Source of the DNA: Helicobacter marmotae
GTDB lineage: Bacteria; Campylobacterota; Campylobacteria; Campylobacterales; Helicobacteraceae
DNA length: 59,269 bases
Direction of reading: 5' to 3'
NCBI RefSeq assembly: GCF_003364255.1
Contig: NZ_NXLR01000012.1
Span: 1-59,269 of the forward strand
The notes under the pieces are model-generated. The model had not been told where the DNA came from and ran no database searches. It saw only the letters and a list, made by a program, of their open reading frames with translations. Each line of letters starts with the position of its first letter. The first letter of the stretch is position 1. The translations under genes were made by a program, and so were the position numbers. Below, piece by piece: positions 44,068 to 53,138 of the stretch.

Positions 44068-44671
44068 ATACCATCTTTTTATATTTAAACTCCAACATCT
44101 GCTTTATGGCTTTCTCTCTAGTAAAACATTGCGCGAGAAGTATCTCTTAGGCATTTGTGCAGGGCTATGTGTGCTCTTTGTGATGATTGAGTTTGTCTAT
44201 ATACCACTCTTTGATAATTTACGCTCACTTAGAGCGCTCTATGAACATACACAAAGGGAATTTATGCTCTCATCAGATTCTTTTCTTAATGCTAAAGCTA
44301 TACAATTAGAGCAAATGCAATCCTTGCGTTCAGAGCTTCAGGGCATAGAAGATGAGCTCTCTTTAATAAAACGCTACTTTAAGGAGCAAGAACCTCCTTT
44401 AAACCCCTTTATGCTTATGCCCCAACTTATTGAATTTGCCAAAGGAGAGCATATTAGCCTTGCTTCTTTTGGAGCATATCCGGAGTTTAACGCCCTAAGT
44501 ATAAAGGGGCGGGGAGAATTTGAAAATATCCTCTCTCTCCTCTCACATATAGAATCTTATGATTTTTTAAGCATTGACTTTTTGCATTTAAAACCCTCAG
44601 ATATAGCCATTATGTTTGAAATGCTTATTGTAGATCATAGATTTAATCCAAGCACATTGGTAAGCCCATGA
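44057..44671 (+). CDS. PilO/GspM-like inner-membrane protein
   Basis: Protein of 204 aa with a short cytoplasmic tail, one membrane helix (YLLGICAGLCVLFVMIEFVYIPL), a coiled coil (LEQMQSLRSELQGIEDELSLIKRYF) and a small periplasmic ferredoxin-like domain (ISLASFGAYPEFNALSIKGRG). That is the PilO/GspM layout. It overlaps the preceding gene by 11 bases and the next by 4. Assignment rests on topology and operon order, since sequence similarity in this family is low. Confidence 0.65.
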   Translation: MPSKYHLFIFKLQHLLYGFLSSKTLREKYLLGICAGLCVLFVMIEFVYIPLFDNLRSLRALYEHTQREFMLSSDSFLNAKAIQLEQMQSLRSELQGIEDELSLIKRYFKEQEPPLNPFMLMPQLIEFAKGEHISLASFGAYPEFNALSIKGRGEFENILSLLSHIESYDFLSIDFLHLKPSDIAIMFEMLIVDHRFNPSTLVSP

Positions 44672-45000
44672 GAATCTGCCTTTATTTATGCCTTCTTGCA
44701 CTTAGTCTCTATGCCAATCAAGCCCAAGCCTTAATCACACATCTGCAAGCCTTTTCAAAATCACAAAGCCTTGAAGTATTGCAGAATATGTCTAATCCTT
44801 TTAAACAAATCCACGCCCAAAAGCCCTTAGAAATTCGTGCTATTATTAATGGCAAGGTGCTTATCAATGAAGAGTGGTTTTCTAAGGGTGATGGCATACA
44901 AAATTATGTTATTGCGGATATACGCGCCAAGCATATCATTCTTAAAAAGGGGAAAGCCTATTATAATGTCTTTGTTGGCGAGATTAAAAACCAAGATTAA
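44668..45000 (+). CDS. PilP/GspC-like periplasmic secretion protein
   Basis: Protein of 110 aa with a signal peptide (MRICLYLCLLALSLYANQA) and a small beta domain (IRAIINGKVLINEEWFSKGDGIQNYVIADI, then KHIILKKGKAYYNVFV). The strand pattern is like the HR domain of PilP/GspC, which docks on the secretin. It precedes the secretin gene with a small ORF between, and overlaps the PilO-like gene by 4 bases. Low-similarity family, so function is inferred from place and fold. Confidence 0.6.
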   Translation: MRICLYLCLLALSLYANQAQALITHLQAFSKSQSLEVLQNMSNPFKQIHAQKPLEIRAIINGKVLINEEWFSKGDGIQNYVIADIRAKHIILKKGKAYYNVFVGEIKNQD

Positions 45001-45091
45001 GGCATATAGCATTGCCTTATTATGCTACATTTTAGCTATACTTGCACTCACAAGTGCTATATTTCATATCTCGCCAAGGGGGAGAGAGTGA
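44966..45091 (+). CDS. Candidate 41-aa membrane protein before the secretin
   Basis: A frame starting MSLLARLKTKIKAYSIALLC, with one membrane helix and a C-terminal HISPRGRE. Its TGA (45089-45091) overlaps the GTG start of the secretin (45088-45090) as GTGA, the same coupling seen elsewhere in the operon, and it overlaps the preceding gene by 35 bases. The ribosome site is weak. It might be a real small subunit, or only a chance frame. Confidence 0.4.
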   Translation: MSLLARLKTKIKAYSIALLCYILAILALTSAIFHISPRGRE

Positions 45092-46728
45092 GAGTACATC
45101 TTATAATCTTTAGCATATCTTTTTTGTCTCTAACGCTTTTTGCATGCCAAAGCCCCATTAATATCCGCGCCAATAGCAATGTAGCTTTAAGCAAGATTAT
45201 TGAAGAAATAGCCGCACAATGCCACCTCAATGTCATCTACCTGCAAGAAAACACAAAAAATATGCTAGATAGCAAGAAAACAGCTATCACTATAAGTGAT
45301 AAACCCCTCCATAAAGTGTTAGATAGCCTTATTGTAGGCAATGACCTCTACTATAGCCTAGAGCAAGAAATGCTTAAAATCGGCTCACTCCTTACCAGAA
45401 CATTTGAGATTAGCTATATTGCCACTACTCGCGTAGGCTCAAGCAACACAGATATTGTATTCTCACAAGATAATCAAGTCCAAAGCCTCTATAATGGCAT
45501 ATCAAACGCCCCTCTTGCTATCTCAAACTTCGAGCTTGAGAATCAAGCTCATAAAATGGCAATTGGTAAAGCCACATCAAGCAATCCAAACATTGGCAAA
45601 AGCGGGACAAAAATTTATAGTATTGATGAAATTGACTTCTGGGGAGAGCTCTATAATGAAATCGCTGGCATAGCATATGCACCCGGGGATATGTACCAAC
45701 CAGAGCATTTAGAGTTAAAGGGTAAAGGTAAGGATATTATCATCAATAAAGCAGCGGGCTTACTTACTATCACTGCTAGTCCAGCACAAATTGAGCGCAT
45801 TGGGCAATATCTCAAAAACCTCAACGCCAAAATACAAAAGCAAGTGCTCATTGATGTATATATTTTCAACCTCACTCATAGCAATAACCAAACTTATGGC
45901 GTGGATTGGAATGAATTTTATAAGTTAGGCAATCTCCTTACCCTCTCTCCTAATATTGATACGCAAAATACCAGCTCTGCTAGCATACAAAGCAGTGGTG
46001 GAAACTTCAGCCTTAATATTTTCTCACAGGGAGTAAGTATTAATCGTATTGTGGAGTTTCTCCAAACGTATGGCAAAGTCCAAAGTATTTCTAACCCTAA
46101 GATTCTCACCCTTAATAATCAACCCGCCATTATTAGCGTGGGGAGTGTGCTTCGATATGCTCAAAGCACCACTTATCAAACCACCACACAAGGCACTTCT
46201 ATACAAAATAACGCCCAAGCCTTTCCCTCCGTTTTTGCAGGGATTTTGCTTGATGTAACCCCAAGCATTAAAGATGAAAAAATCATTTTAAAAATCAATC
46301 CCTCCATTACTAAAACCAAAGATATTGCGATTGAAAACCAAACCACCGCCCTTGAGACACCTCCCAACCTCTCCACAAAGCAGCTCTCATCACTTGTGCA
46401 AGTTAAAGATGGGCAGCGCATTATCTTAGGTGGGCTTATAGATAAAACAGAGGGGCAGACAATTAGAAAACTCCCTATTTTAGGGGATATTCCACTCCTT
46501 AAATATCTCTTTAGCTATAAAAGAAACACCAAAGAAACCCAAGAAATGGTGATTGTAATAGCCCCATATATTGTAGATTTAGAATCTCGCCCCCAAATAA
46601 TGCCCCAAAACACAAGAGAAGAGCTCATTAATGAAGAAAAAAAGATAGAAGAGATAATAGACTTTAGCAAAGATCTTTCATCTCTATTAAACTTGCAAGA
46701 TTTGAAGCAAGCATCAAGGGCATTATAA
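45088..46728 (+). CDS. Secretin, PilQ/MshL/CtsD-like
   Basis: Outer-membrane secretin of 546 aa. The start is GTG 45088, after AAGGGGGAG; the signal peptide ends in the lipobox-like LTLFAC, suggesting a lipoprotein. An N-terminal STN-like region (NSNVALSKIIEEIAAQCHLNVIYL) is followed by a secretin N repeat (LTITASPAQIERIGQYLKNL) and the pore domain with VLIDVYIFNL, VQSISNPKILTLNNQPAIISVG, and GLIDKTEGQTIRKLPILGDI plus PLLKYLF, the secretin signature. C. jejuni CtsD is the closest functional analogue I know, required for DNA uptake. Its stop overlaps the ATPase start (TAATG). Confidence 0.87.
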   Translation: MRVHLIIFSISFLSLTLFACQSPINIRANSNVALSKIIEEIAAQCHLNVIYLQENTKNMLDSKKTAITISDKPLHKVLDSLIVGNDLYYSLEQEMLKIGSLLTRTFEISYIATTRVGSSNTDIVFSQDNQVQSLYNGISNAPLAISNFELENQAHKMAIGKATSSNPNIGKSGTKIYSIDEIDFWGELYNEIAGIAYAPGDMYQPEHLELKGKGKDIIINKAAGLLTITASPAQIERIGQYLKNLNAKIQKQVLIDVYIFNLTHSNNQTYGVDWNEFYKLGNLLTLSPNIDTQNTSSASIQSSGGNFSLNIFSQGVSINRIVEFLQTYGKVQSISNPKILTLNNQPAIISVGSVLRYAQSTTYQTTTQGTSIQNNAQAFPSVFAGILLDVTPSIKDEKIILKINPSITKTKDIAIENQTTALETPPNLSTKQLSSLVQVKDGQRIILGGLIDKTEGQTIRKLPILGDIPLLKYLFSYKRNTKETQEMVIVIAPYIVDLESRPQIMPQNTREELINEEKKIEEIIDFSKDLSSLLNLQDLKQASRAL

Positions 46729-48257
46729 TGAACTTCCCTCCGATGAGTTTGCAAAATATCGCACTAAGTGAGGCTTGTCTTAATATCCTTGAATATAAAT
46801 TTGTCCAAAAGCAAAGATGTTTAGTCTTTCATATTGATGAGAATAATCTACATATAGCAACTGATAGTGATGATATTTCAATGGGACTTGTGCGCACGCA
46901 TATTTTGCAGCTTTATCCTAAGGTGCATTTATCGTTTTTTAGCACTTCAAGTGAGGATTTTCACCTGCAAGCTCATCAAATTTATCTCTTCCAACATTTT
47001 AATAATCTCAAAAACGCCCTCCTTACCCAACACACAAGCCCCGCTCACAATCAAGAAGATATGAGAGAAAAAGATATTAGCGTAGTCGCTTTGCTTGATT
47101 TTATCTTGCAAGTGTGCATTGAGCAAAAGGCAAGTGATATACATTTTGAATCTTTTGAGCATAACGCCCAAAGCAAAGCCCGCATAAGAATCCGCATAGA
47201 TGGTATGTTAAGAGAAATTTTTAGCCTAGAATCTTATGTGCTTGAAGCACTCAGCTCACGCTTAAAGCTCGAATGCAAGCTTGATATTACCCAAAAGAGG
47301 CAAAGCCAAGATGGACGCTTTAGCAGGGAATTTCATGGAATCTCTTATGATTTTAGGCTTTCTATTCTCCCTGCCTTTGGGGGAGAATCACTTGTAATTC
47401 GAATTCTTTGTAAAAACACGCAAAGCATAAGTTTGCAATCTTTAGGCTTCAAACCGGAGCATTTAGCAATCATCACACATCATATCCATATACCAAATGG
47501 CATTATTCTCCTCACAGGACCCACAGGGAGTGGTAAATCAACCACGCTTTATGCGATGTTAGAATCCATAAAATCCCCCGATAAAAAAATCATCACCCTA
47601 GAAGATCCCATTGAATACCACACAGAGCTCACCACCCAAGTGCTTATTAATGACAAATATAACTTTGGATTCTCCCAAGCTTTAAGGGCATTATTGCGGC
47701 ATGACCCCGATGTATTGATGATAGGAGAAATACGTGATAAAGATAGCCTTGATATAGCCTTAAGGGCTTCTCTTACAGGGCATTTAGTCCTTAGCACCTT
47801 GCATGCAAATGATTCTCTTAGCGTAGTAGAACGTTTGCTTGATATGGGAGCACAAAATTATCTACTTACCTCTAGCTTGCGTCTTATTGTCTCTCAAAGG
47901 CTTGTGCGCAAACTCTGTGAATATTGCAAAACCCCTATAGATTCACAAAACATATACCAAAAGCTTCTCTATGCGAAACTTGAATATTTATGGGAAGATA
48001 TAAAAGATGGGACATTTTTTGCTCCTTGTGGATGTGTGCATTGCAATATGCAGGGCTTTAGCGGGCGCATACTTTGCTCTGAGCTCTTAGAGGGCTCAAA
48101 TTTACTCTATGAATATATCAAATCCCCAAATGATAAGTCTCACACCTATCATTTGCTGAAAAAATCTGGATTTAAGAGTATGCTAGAAGAGGGTATGAGT
48201 ATTCTCAAAAATGGGCAAAGTAGTTTTGAAGAAATTTATAGGGTGTGCAATATATGA
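46728..48257 (+). CDS. GspE/PilB-type assembly ATPase, CtsE-like
   Basis: Hexameric ATPase of 509 aa that drives type II secretion or pilus assembly. Walker A GPTGSGKSTTLYAM (about 264-277), Asp box LEDPIEYH, Walker B PDVLMIGEIRD and the His box LVLSTLHANDS are all intact. The C-terminal zinc-binding region is present: CEYC (about 396-399) and CGCVHC (about 430-435), as in PilB/GspE. It overlaps the secretin and GspF-like genes at both ends, so it belongs to one translational unit. Confidence 0.92.
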   Translation: MNFPPMSLQNIALSEACLNILEYKFVQKQRCLVFHIDENNLHIATDSDDISMGLVRTHILQLYPKVHLSFFSTSSEDFHLQAHQIYLFQHFNNLKNALLTQHTSPAHNQEDMREKDISVVALLDFILQVCIEQKASDIHFESFEHNAQSKARIRIRIDGMLREIFSLESYVLEALSSRLKLECKLDITQKRQSQDGRFSREFHGISYDFRLSILPAFGGESLVIRILCKNTQSISLQSLGFKPEHLAIITHHIHIPNGIILLTGPTGSGKSTTLYAMLESIKSPDKKIITLEDPIEYHTELTTQVLINDKYNFGFSQALRALLRHDPDVLMIGEIRDKDSLDIALRASLTGHLVLSTLHANDSLSVVERLLDMGAQNYLLTSSLRLIVSQRLVRKLCEYCKTPIDSQNIYQKLLYAKLEYLWEDIKDGTFFAPCGCVHCNMQGFSGRILCSELLEGSNLLYEYIKSPNDKSHTYHLLKKSGFKSMLEEGMSILKNGQSSFEEIYRVCNI

Positions 48258-49489
48258 AAAAACTTCCACAAAAATATTTAATTAAAGGCATTAAAGACAA
48301 TCAACATGTGCAAATTACATTATTTTGCACCTCATATGAAAACGCAAGAGAACAAAGCTTGCAAAAATACAATATCTATCCTATTGAAATCAAAGCCCTA
48401 AGTGGATTTGAATTTCTCCATCTACAAATGCTCCGTTTTCATAATAAAATCACAAAGCAAGATATAAGCGCATTATTCTTGCAAATCTCCATTATGCTAA
48501 GCGCGTCTTTACCCATACTAGAGGTCATACAAGTTTGTGCAAAAAGCACAAAAAAGCCCGCACTCAAGCGGATTTTACTTGAAATCTCCTATCGACTTAA
48601 TTTAGGGCAGAAGCTCTCACTTGCCTTTAAAGAGCATAGAGGGGTCTTTGGCGAGATGACTTGGAGTATGATAGAGCTCGGGGAGAAAAGTGGCGAGCTT
48701 GGAGAGGTCTTTAAAATGCTAAGCAATCACTCCATAAGAGAGTATAAAAATAGAAATAAAATTAAGCATGCTCTTCTTTACCCATTGCTTGTGCTTATAA
48801 GCATTATAGGGGCATTTGTGGGGCTTATGCTATTTGTACTGCCTGAATTTTTAAATATGTTTGAAGAAATGAATGTAACTCTCCCCATATATACGCGCAT
48901 TCTTATGTATTTGCAGTCTTTTTTTAGCCATTTTGGGCTTTTATTTTGCATAGTTATAGCATTGCTCGCTTACCTCCTGCAAAAGCTCTATAAACATTCA
49001 ACACGTTTTAAATACAAAGTCCATGCCCTTATGCTGCATATACCGCTTATAGGGGAGCTTATTAAGCTGCATGTGTTTTATCAATACACTTTCACACTTT
49101 TTTTACAGCTTAAATCCGTCACACCCCTTGATATGGCACTCTCCTTAAGCAATAGCACCCTCTCTAATCTTGTGCTTAAAGCACATTTTGCAAGGGTTTT
49201 AGAATCTATCAAAAATGGCAAGAGCTTTTCTTTAGCACTTATGCAAGAAAATATCATTGATGAAATTACTCTTGGGCTTATCACCGCAGGGGAGCAAAGC
49301 GGCAAACTCGCTGAAATGCTTGAAGTATGCGCTAAAAGATTTGAAGAGAGCATTCAAGATAAAATTACCTTTCTCATCTCCCTTATCGAGCCTGCCCTTA
49401 GCCTGATTATGGGCGCGCTTTTGCTCTTTTTGGCATTGGGGGTATTTGTGCCTATGTGGGATATGAGCGCTGCGGCGATGATGAACTAA
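48245..49489 (+). CDS. GspF/PilC-type platform protein, CtsF-like
   Basis: Inner-membrane protein of 414 aa with two repeats of the T2SSF domain (SALFLQISIMLSASLPILEVIQ and FTLFLQLKSVTPLDMALSLS) and three membrane helices. The motif GEKSGELGEVFKML and its repeat GEQSGKLAEMLEVCAKRFE are family signatures. It is the last gene of the operon; its stop overlaps the stop of the convergent DUF354 gene by 4 bases. No prepilin or prepilin peptidase gene follows. Confidence 0.9.
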   Translation: MQYMKKLPQKYLIKGIKDNQHVQITLFCTSYENAREQSLQKYNIYPIEIKALSGFEFLHLQMLRFHNKITKQDISALFLQISIMLSASLPILEVIQVCAKSTKKPALKRILLEISYRLNLGQKLSLAFKEHRGVFGEMTWSMIELGEKSGELGEVFKMLSNHSIREYKNRNKIKHALLYPLLVLISIIGAFVGLMLFVLPEFLNMFEEMNVTLPIYTRILMYLQSFFSHFGLLFCIVIALLAYLLQKLYKHSTRFKYKVHALMLHIPLIGELIKLHVFYQYTFTLFLQLKSVTPLDMALSLSNSTLSNLVLKAHFARVLESIKNGKSFSLALMQENIIDEITLGLITAGEQSGKLAEMLEVCAKRFEESIQDKITFLISLIEPALSLIMGALLLFLALGVFVPMWDMSAAAMMN

Positions 49490-50580
49490 GGCTTTATAAA
49501 AGCTTGTATATGAGGCAAAAGGCTATCAAAGCTCGCTCCATTTGGTGCAAATATATCATCTCTATGCTGATGATTTGAGCCTTTTGCAAGGAGAGTGTGG
49601 GCTAGGGATAGTACTTCTTTTATATCCTTAGCGTGGAACATAAGATGAGATTCAAGCAAGAATCTATCGTGAAAAAGCAAAAGAGAGCGCGTAGAAATCA
49701 CCGGTATGCCTAGATAACAAGCCTCTAAATTCATAGTCCCCCCTCCGCCAATAAGCAAATCCACAAAGGGGTAAAATGCCTTTGGTGGAAGCTTGTCTTT
49801 TAGAATCTTCACATTTGTATATTTGCCATAAGCAGATTCTAACTCCTCCCTCCCATAGCGAGGCATAAGCAATATATTTGCCTCCTTTTGAAGTAACTCT
49901 ATGCTTTGATAAATCAGTGATAACTTCTCTTTCACATAATGGGCTTTGTATTCTTCCTCACGCACTAAGATAATGGGAAGCTTGGAATCTAAGCCATATG
50001 TTTGGATAAATGCTTTCCTTTGTGGAGAGTTTTGCTCAAAGCTCGGCACATCACCTAGCCATAATGCCACATCTATAAAGTCATAAGCCATCACTTGAGA
50101 AGGAAGCAAACCCAAACAGGTATAGCAAATCTCAGGCACGATAAATGGACGAAACACAAGGCTGCTAAGAGGTAAGGTAAGGCGGGAGAGAATAGTAAGG
50201 CTTTGTGGGCTAAAGACCTCATCTGCCACTGGCGTATCAGCAAAATGCACTATGGGAATGCCCAAAGCAAATGCGCATTGCACACCATCAACACTCGCCC
50301 CTGTGATAAAAAGCTTAGGCATAACCCCCAAAGTCTCAAAAAGTGCTAAAAAGCCCTGTTGTCTCTCTAGTCTAGCTTGAAATTTGCCTATTTTGCTCTC
50401 TCCTCCATAGCCCCCCACTTCATAAGCCTTTATGCCAAAAAGTGCTAAGAGTTTTGCGCATTCATCATAGCCCAAACTTTTACGCGTAGTGATAAGCACT
50501 TGACTATATTGCTGTAATTGCGGGATAAGAGACTTAAAAAACATCACATACTTAGGGTCAATAATATCAAGCCAAATCAT
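49486..50580 (-). CDS. DUF354 protein (glycosyltransferase-like fold)
   Basis: Protein of 364 aa. WLDIIDPKYVMFFKSLIPQL at the N-terminus and LLIGGGGTMNLEACYLGIPVISTRSL near residue 280 are DUF354 patterns; the latter resembles the nucleotide-sugar loop of GT-B glycosyltransferases. The biochemical role is unproven; archaeal and bacterial members sit in surface-glycan loci. The ATG at 50580 has AAAAGGG upstream; an ATG at 50598 has none. Confidence 0.8.
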   Translation of the reverse strand: MIWLDIIDPKYVMFFKSLIPQLQQYSQVLITTRKSLGYDECAKLLALFGIKAYEVGGYGGESKIGKFQARLERQQGFLALFETLGVMPKLFITGASVDGVQCAFALGIPIVHFADTPVADEVFSPQSLTILSRLTLPLSSLVFRPFIVPEICYTCLGLLPSQVMAYDFIDVALWLGDVPSFEQNSPQRKAFIQTYGLDSKLPIILVREEEYKAHYVKEKLSLIYQSIELLQKEANILLMPRYGREELESAYGKYTNVKILKDKLPPKAFYPFVDLLIGGGGTMNLEACYLGIPVISTRSLLLFHDRFLLESHLMFHAKDIKEVLSLAHTLLAKGSNHQHRDDIFAPNGASFDSLLPHIQAFIKP

Positions 50581-50662
50581 CTTTGCCCTTTTCTCCATAT
50601 TGTGAAATTAGCTTAAAACTCGTAATATTCTACAATGATTCTATAAAGCACAAGAGGGAAGA

Positions 50663-51310
50663 ATGGTAGAGAAAAGAGAATGCAAGATTGATATTACACT
50701 TTTACACTACACCCCCCTACATATCTGTTCTCATGCCATACGCACTTGTTGGCAGAGCTTTGATAAGGGCGATAATGGCGGAGAAAAGGATATAAGTCTT
50801 ATTGATAGAGTGGGGAATAAATATAAACACGCCAGCACTTTAGAACATTTATATTATAACTTTTACATCAAGGGTATATCGCGTGCTTGCCTCCAAGAGT
50901 TAGCTCGTCATCGTATGGCAAGCTTTAGTGTAAAATCTAGCCGCTATACATTAAAAGAGCTAAAAGACCTCCCTAGCTTTCTACCCATTAATGAAGAAAA
51001 TCTTGCAAGAGCTGAAAAATATGTAGTCTTTACTAGCAATGAGCAAGTCAATGAAGCTTCTGTGCTAGCCCTTGAGCGACTAAGGGAGATTCTTTGCAAT
51101 AATGTCAATAATGATATAGCAAAATTTGCCATGCCCGAATCTTATCGCACGGAGCTAAGCTTTAGTATCAATGCCCGAAGCTTGCAAAACCTCCTTGCCT
51201 TGCGCACTTCTAAATCTGCATTATGGGAGATACGAGCACTTGCCCTAGCACTTTTTGAATCGCTCCCAGAAGATCATAAATTTATTTTTGAAGAATGTTT
51301 ACAATCTTAG
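50663..51310 (+). CDS. thyX: Flavin-dependent thymidylate synthase
   Basis: FAD enzyme of 215 aa that methylates dUMP to dTMP with methylene-THF and NADPH. RHRMASFSVKSSRY (about residues 82-95) is the ThyX signature RHRxxSx4-5SxR, with HASTLEHLYYNFYIKGISR and LQNLLALRTSKSALWEIRAL as further family segments. Common in Campylobacterota, which lack ThyA. AGGGAAG lies before the ATG. Confidence 0.93.
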   Translation: MVEKRECKIDITLLHYTPLHICSHAIRTCWQSFDKGDNGGEKDISLIDRVGNKYKHASTLEHLYYNFYIKGISRACLQELARHRMASFSVKSSRYTLKELKDLPSFLPINEENLARAEKYVVFTSNEQVNEASVLALERLREILCNNVNNDIAKFAMPESYRTELSFSINARSLQNLLALRTSKSALWEIRALALALFESLPEDHKFIFEECLQS

Positions 51311-51404
51311 AAACCTCATATCCCACAAATTGACAATCATTCCTTGCAAATGGAAAATTCTAGGTTTTGTAAAGAATTTTTATTACCTGTATAGTTTTTA
51401 TTGC

Positions 51405-51410
51405 TAGAAT
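51405..51410 (+). promoter_or_regulatory. -10 box for the leu operon
   Basis: TAGAAT (in TTGCTAGAATCAT) lies 45 bp upstream of the leuA ATG. The leader is short and shows no leucine-rich leader peptide, so attenuation by leader peptide is not evident. Confidence 0.45.
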
Positions 51411-51454
51411 CATAAGGCTTTTAGCAGCAATTTTTCTTAAAACTAGGAGTCTTT

Positions 51455-53128
51455 ATGAGTCATACAAAATATCAAAGAGGCTATTTTATGCCTCCTGTAG
51501 AATGTTTAGAATGGAGTAAAAAAGAATATGTCCAACATGCCCCAATATGGTGCAGTGTAGATTTACGCGATGGCAATCAAGCCCTTATTACTCCTATGAG
51601 CCTAGAAGAAAAAATCACATTTTTTAAACTGCTGCTAAACGTTGGATTCAAAGAAATTGAAGTGGGATTTCCCGCTGCGAGTGAGACAGAATATCGCTTC
51701 TTGCGTACATTGATTGAAGAAAACCTTATCCCTGAAGATGTAAGCGTGCAAGTGCTTACTCAAGCAAGAGAGCATATTATTAAAAAGACTTTTGCTAGTC
51801 TAGAGGGCTGTAAGAATGCGATTGTGCATGTATATAACTCAACTTCATATGCCCAAAGGGAACAGGTATTTAAAAAATCTAAACAAGAAGTCAAAGATAT
51901 AGCCATTCAAGGGGCAATGTGCCTTAAAGAATATGCAGCAAGCACAAAGGGGAATTTTAGATTCGAATATTCGCCTGAAAGCTTTAGTGGCACAGAAGTA
52001 GATTATGCCCTTGAAGTATGTAATGCCGTTATTGATGTATTTAAGCCAAGTGAAGACAAAAAGCTTATTATCAACCTCCCTGTAACCGTGGAGATGAGCC
52101 TACCTCATATCTATGCAAGCCAAGTAGAATATATGTCAAAGCATCTTAAAAATCGCCAAAATGTGCTTATCTCCCTCCACCCTCATAATGATAGAGGCTG
52201 TGCTGTGGCTGATGCGGAATTAGGGCTTTTAGCAGGAGCAGATAGAATCGAGGGGACACTTTTTGGTAATGGTGAGCGCACCGGAAATGTAGATATTATC
52301 ACACTCGCTATGAATATGCTCTCTCATGGCATAGACCCAAAGCTTGATTTTAGCAATATCCCTGCTATTTGTGATGTGTATGAAAAGGTAACAAAAATGC
52401 AAGTTTATGAGCGACAGCCTTATTCTGGTAAGCTTGTATTTGCGGCATTTTCTGGCTCTCATCAAGATGCTATCGCTAAAGGTATGGCTTATCATAAAGA
52501 GCATAATTTAAATACTTGGAGTGTGCCATATTTACCCATTGATCCTAAAGATGTGGGCAGAGTATATGAAAGTGATGTCATACGCATAAATTCTCAAAGC
52601 GGCAAGGGGGGTATTGCCTACATTCTCCATAATCATTATGGTATCAATCTCCCCGCACCTTTAAGGGAGGAATTCTCCTACTATGTAAAAAACATCTCTG
52701 ATTCTCTCCATAAAGAGCTAAGCCCTGATGAGATTTGTGATATTTTCCAAAAGGATTTTGTGAATGTGCAAACTTGCTTTAGCATAGAGCAATGCCACTT
52801 TACACAAAAGGATAATGCCCCTCAAATTGAAGTCTCTCTCACATTAAAGCAAGCAAATAAAAGTGAGCCAATTTTAATTACAAGCAGTGGAAATGGACGC
52901 CTTGATAGCGTAGCAAACGCATTAAGAGCATATTTCCATATAGACTTTGAAATCCTTGACTATAGCGAATATGGTCTCAAAAAAGGTTCAGATTCTAAAG
53001 CTGTATCATTTGTGCAAATTGAGAGTAAAACTCAAAAATGCTTTGGAGTAGGCATTGATAATGATATTATTAAGGCATCTGTATTTGGACTAGCAAGTGC
53101 GCTTAATCGAATTTTAATACATAAATAA
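51455..53128 (+). CDS. leuA: 2-isopropylmalate synthase
   Basis: Enzyme of 557 aa that condenses 2-ketoisovalerate with acetyl-CoA, the first step of leucine synthesis. CSVDLRDGNQALITPM carries the metal Asp, HPHNDRGCAVADAELGLLAGADRIEGTLFGNGERTGN the catalytic His and metal site, and the C-terminal part (ISSGNGRLDSVANALRAYF) is the allosteric LeuA dimer domain. The form is the long LeuA type 2 seen in actinobacteria and fungi and differs from the E. coli form. AGGAG precedes ATG 51455. Confidence 0.95.
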   Translation: MSHTKYQRGYFMPPVECLEWSKKEYVQHAPIWCSVDLRDGNQALITPMSLEEKITFFKLLLNVGFKEIEVGFPAASETEYRFLRTLIEENLIPEDVSVQVLTQAREHIIKKTFASLEGCKNAIVHVYNSTSYAQREQVFKKSKQEVKDIAIQGAMCLKEYAASTKGNFRFEYSPESFSGTEVDYALEVCNAVIDVFKPSEDKKLIINLPVTVEMSLPHIYASQVEYMSKHLKNRQNVLISLHPHNDRGCAVADAELGLLAGADRIEGTLFGNGERTGNVDIITLAMNMLSHGIDPKLDFSNIPAICDVYEKVTKMQVYERQPYSGKLVFAAFSGSHQDAIAKGMAYHKEHNLNTWSVPYLPIDPKDVGRVYESDVIRINSQSGKGGIAYILHNHYGINLPAPLREEFSYYVKNISDSLHKELSPDEICDIFQKDFVNVQTCFSIEQCHFTQKDNAPQIEVSLTLKQANKSEPILITSSGNGRLDSVANALRAYFHIDFEILDYSEYGLKKGSDSKAVSFVQIESKTQKCFGVGIDNDIIKASVFGLASALNRILIHK

Positions 53129-53138
53129 GGAGTAGAAA

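Noticed and set aside
51311-51454. Leucine attenuator or riboswitch before leuA
   Set aside because: No leader peptide rich in Leu codons and no recognisable conserved fold; only a plain -10 box.
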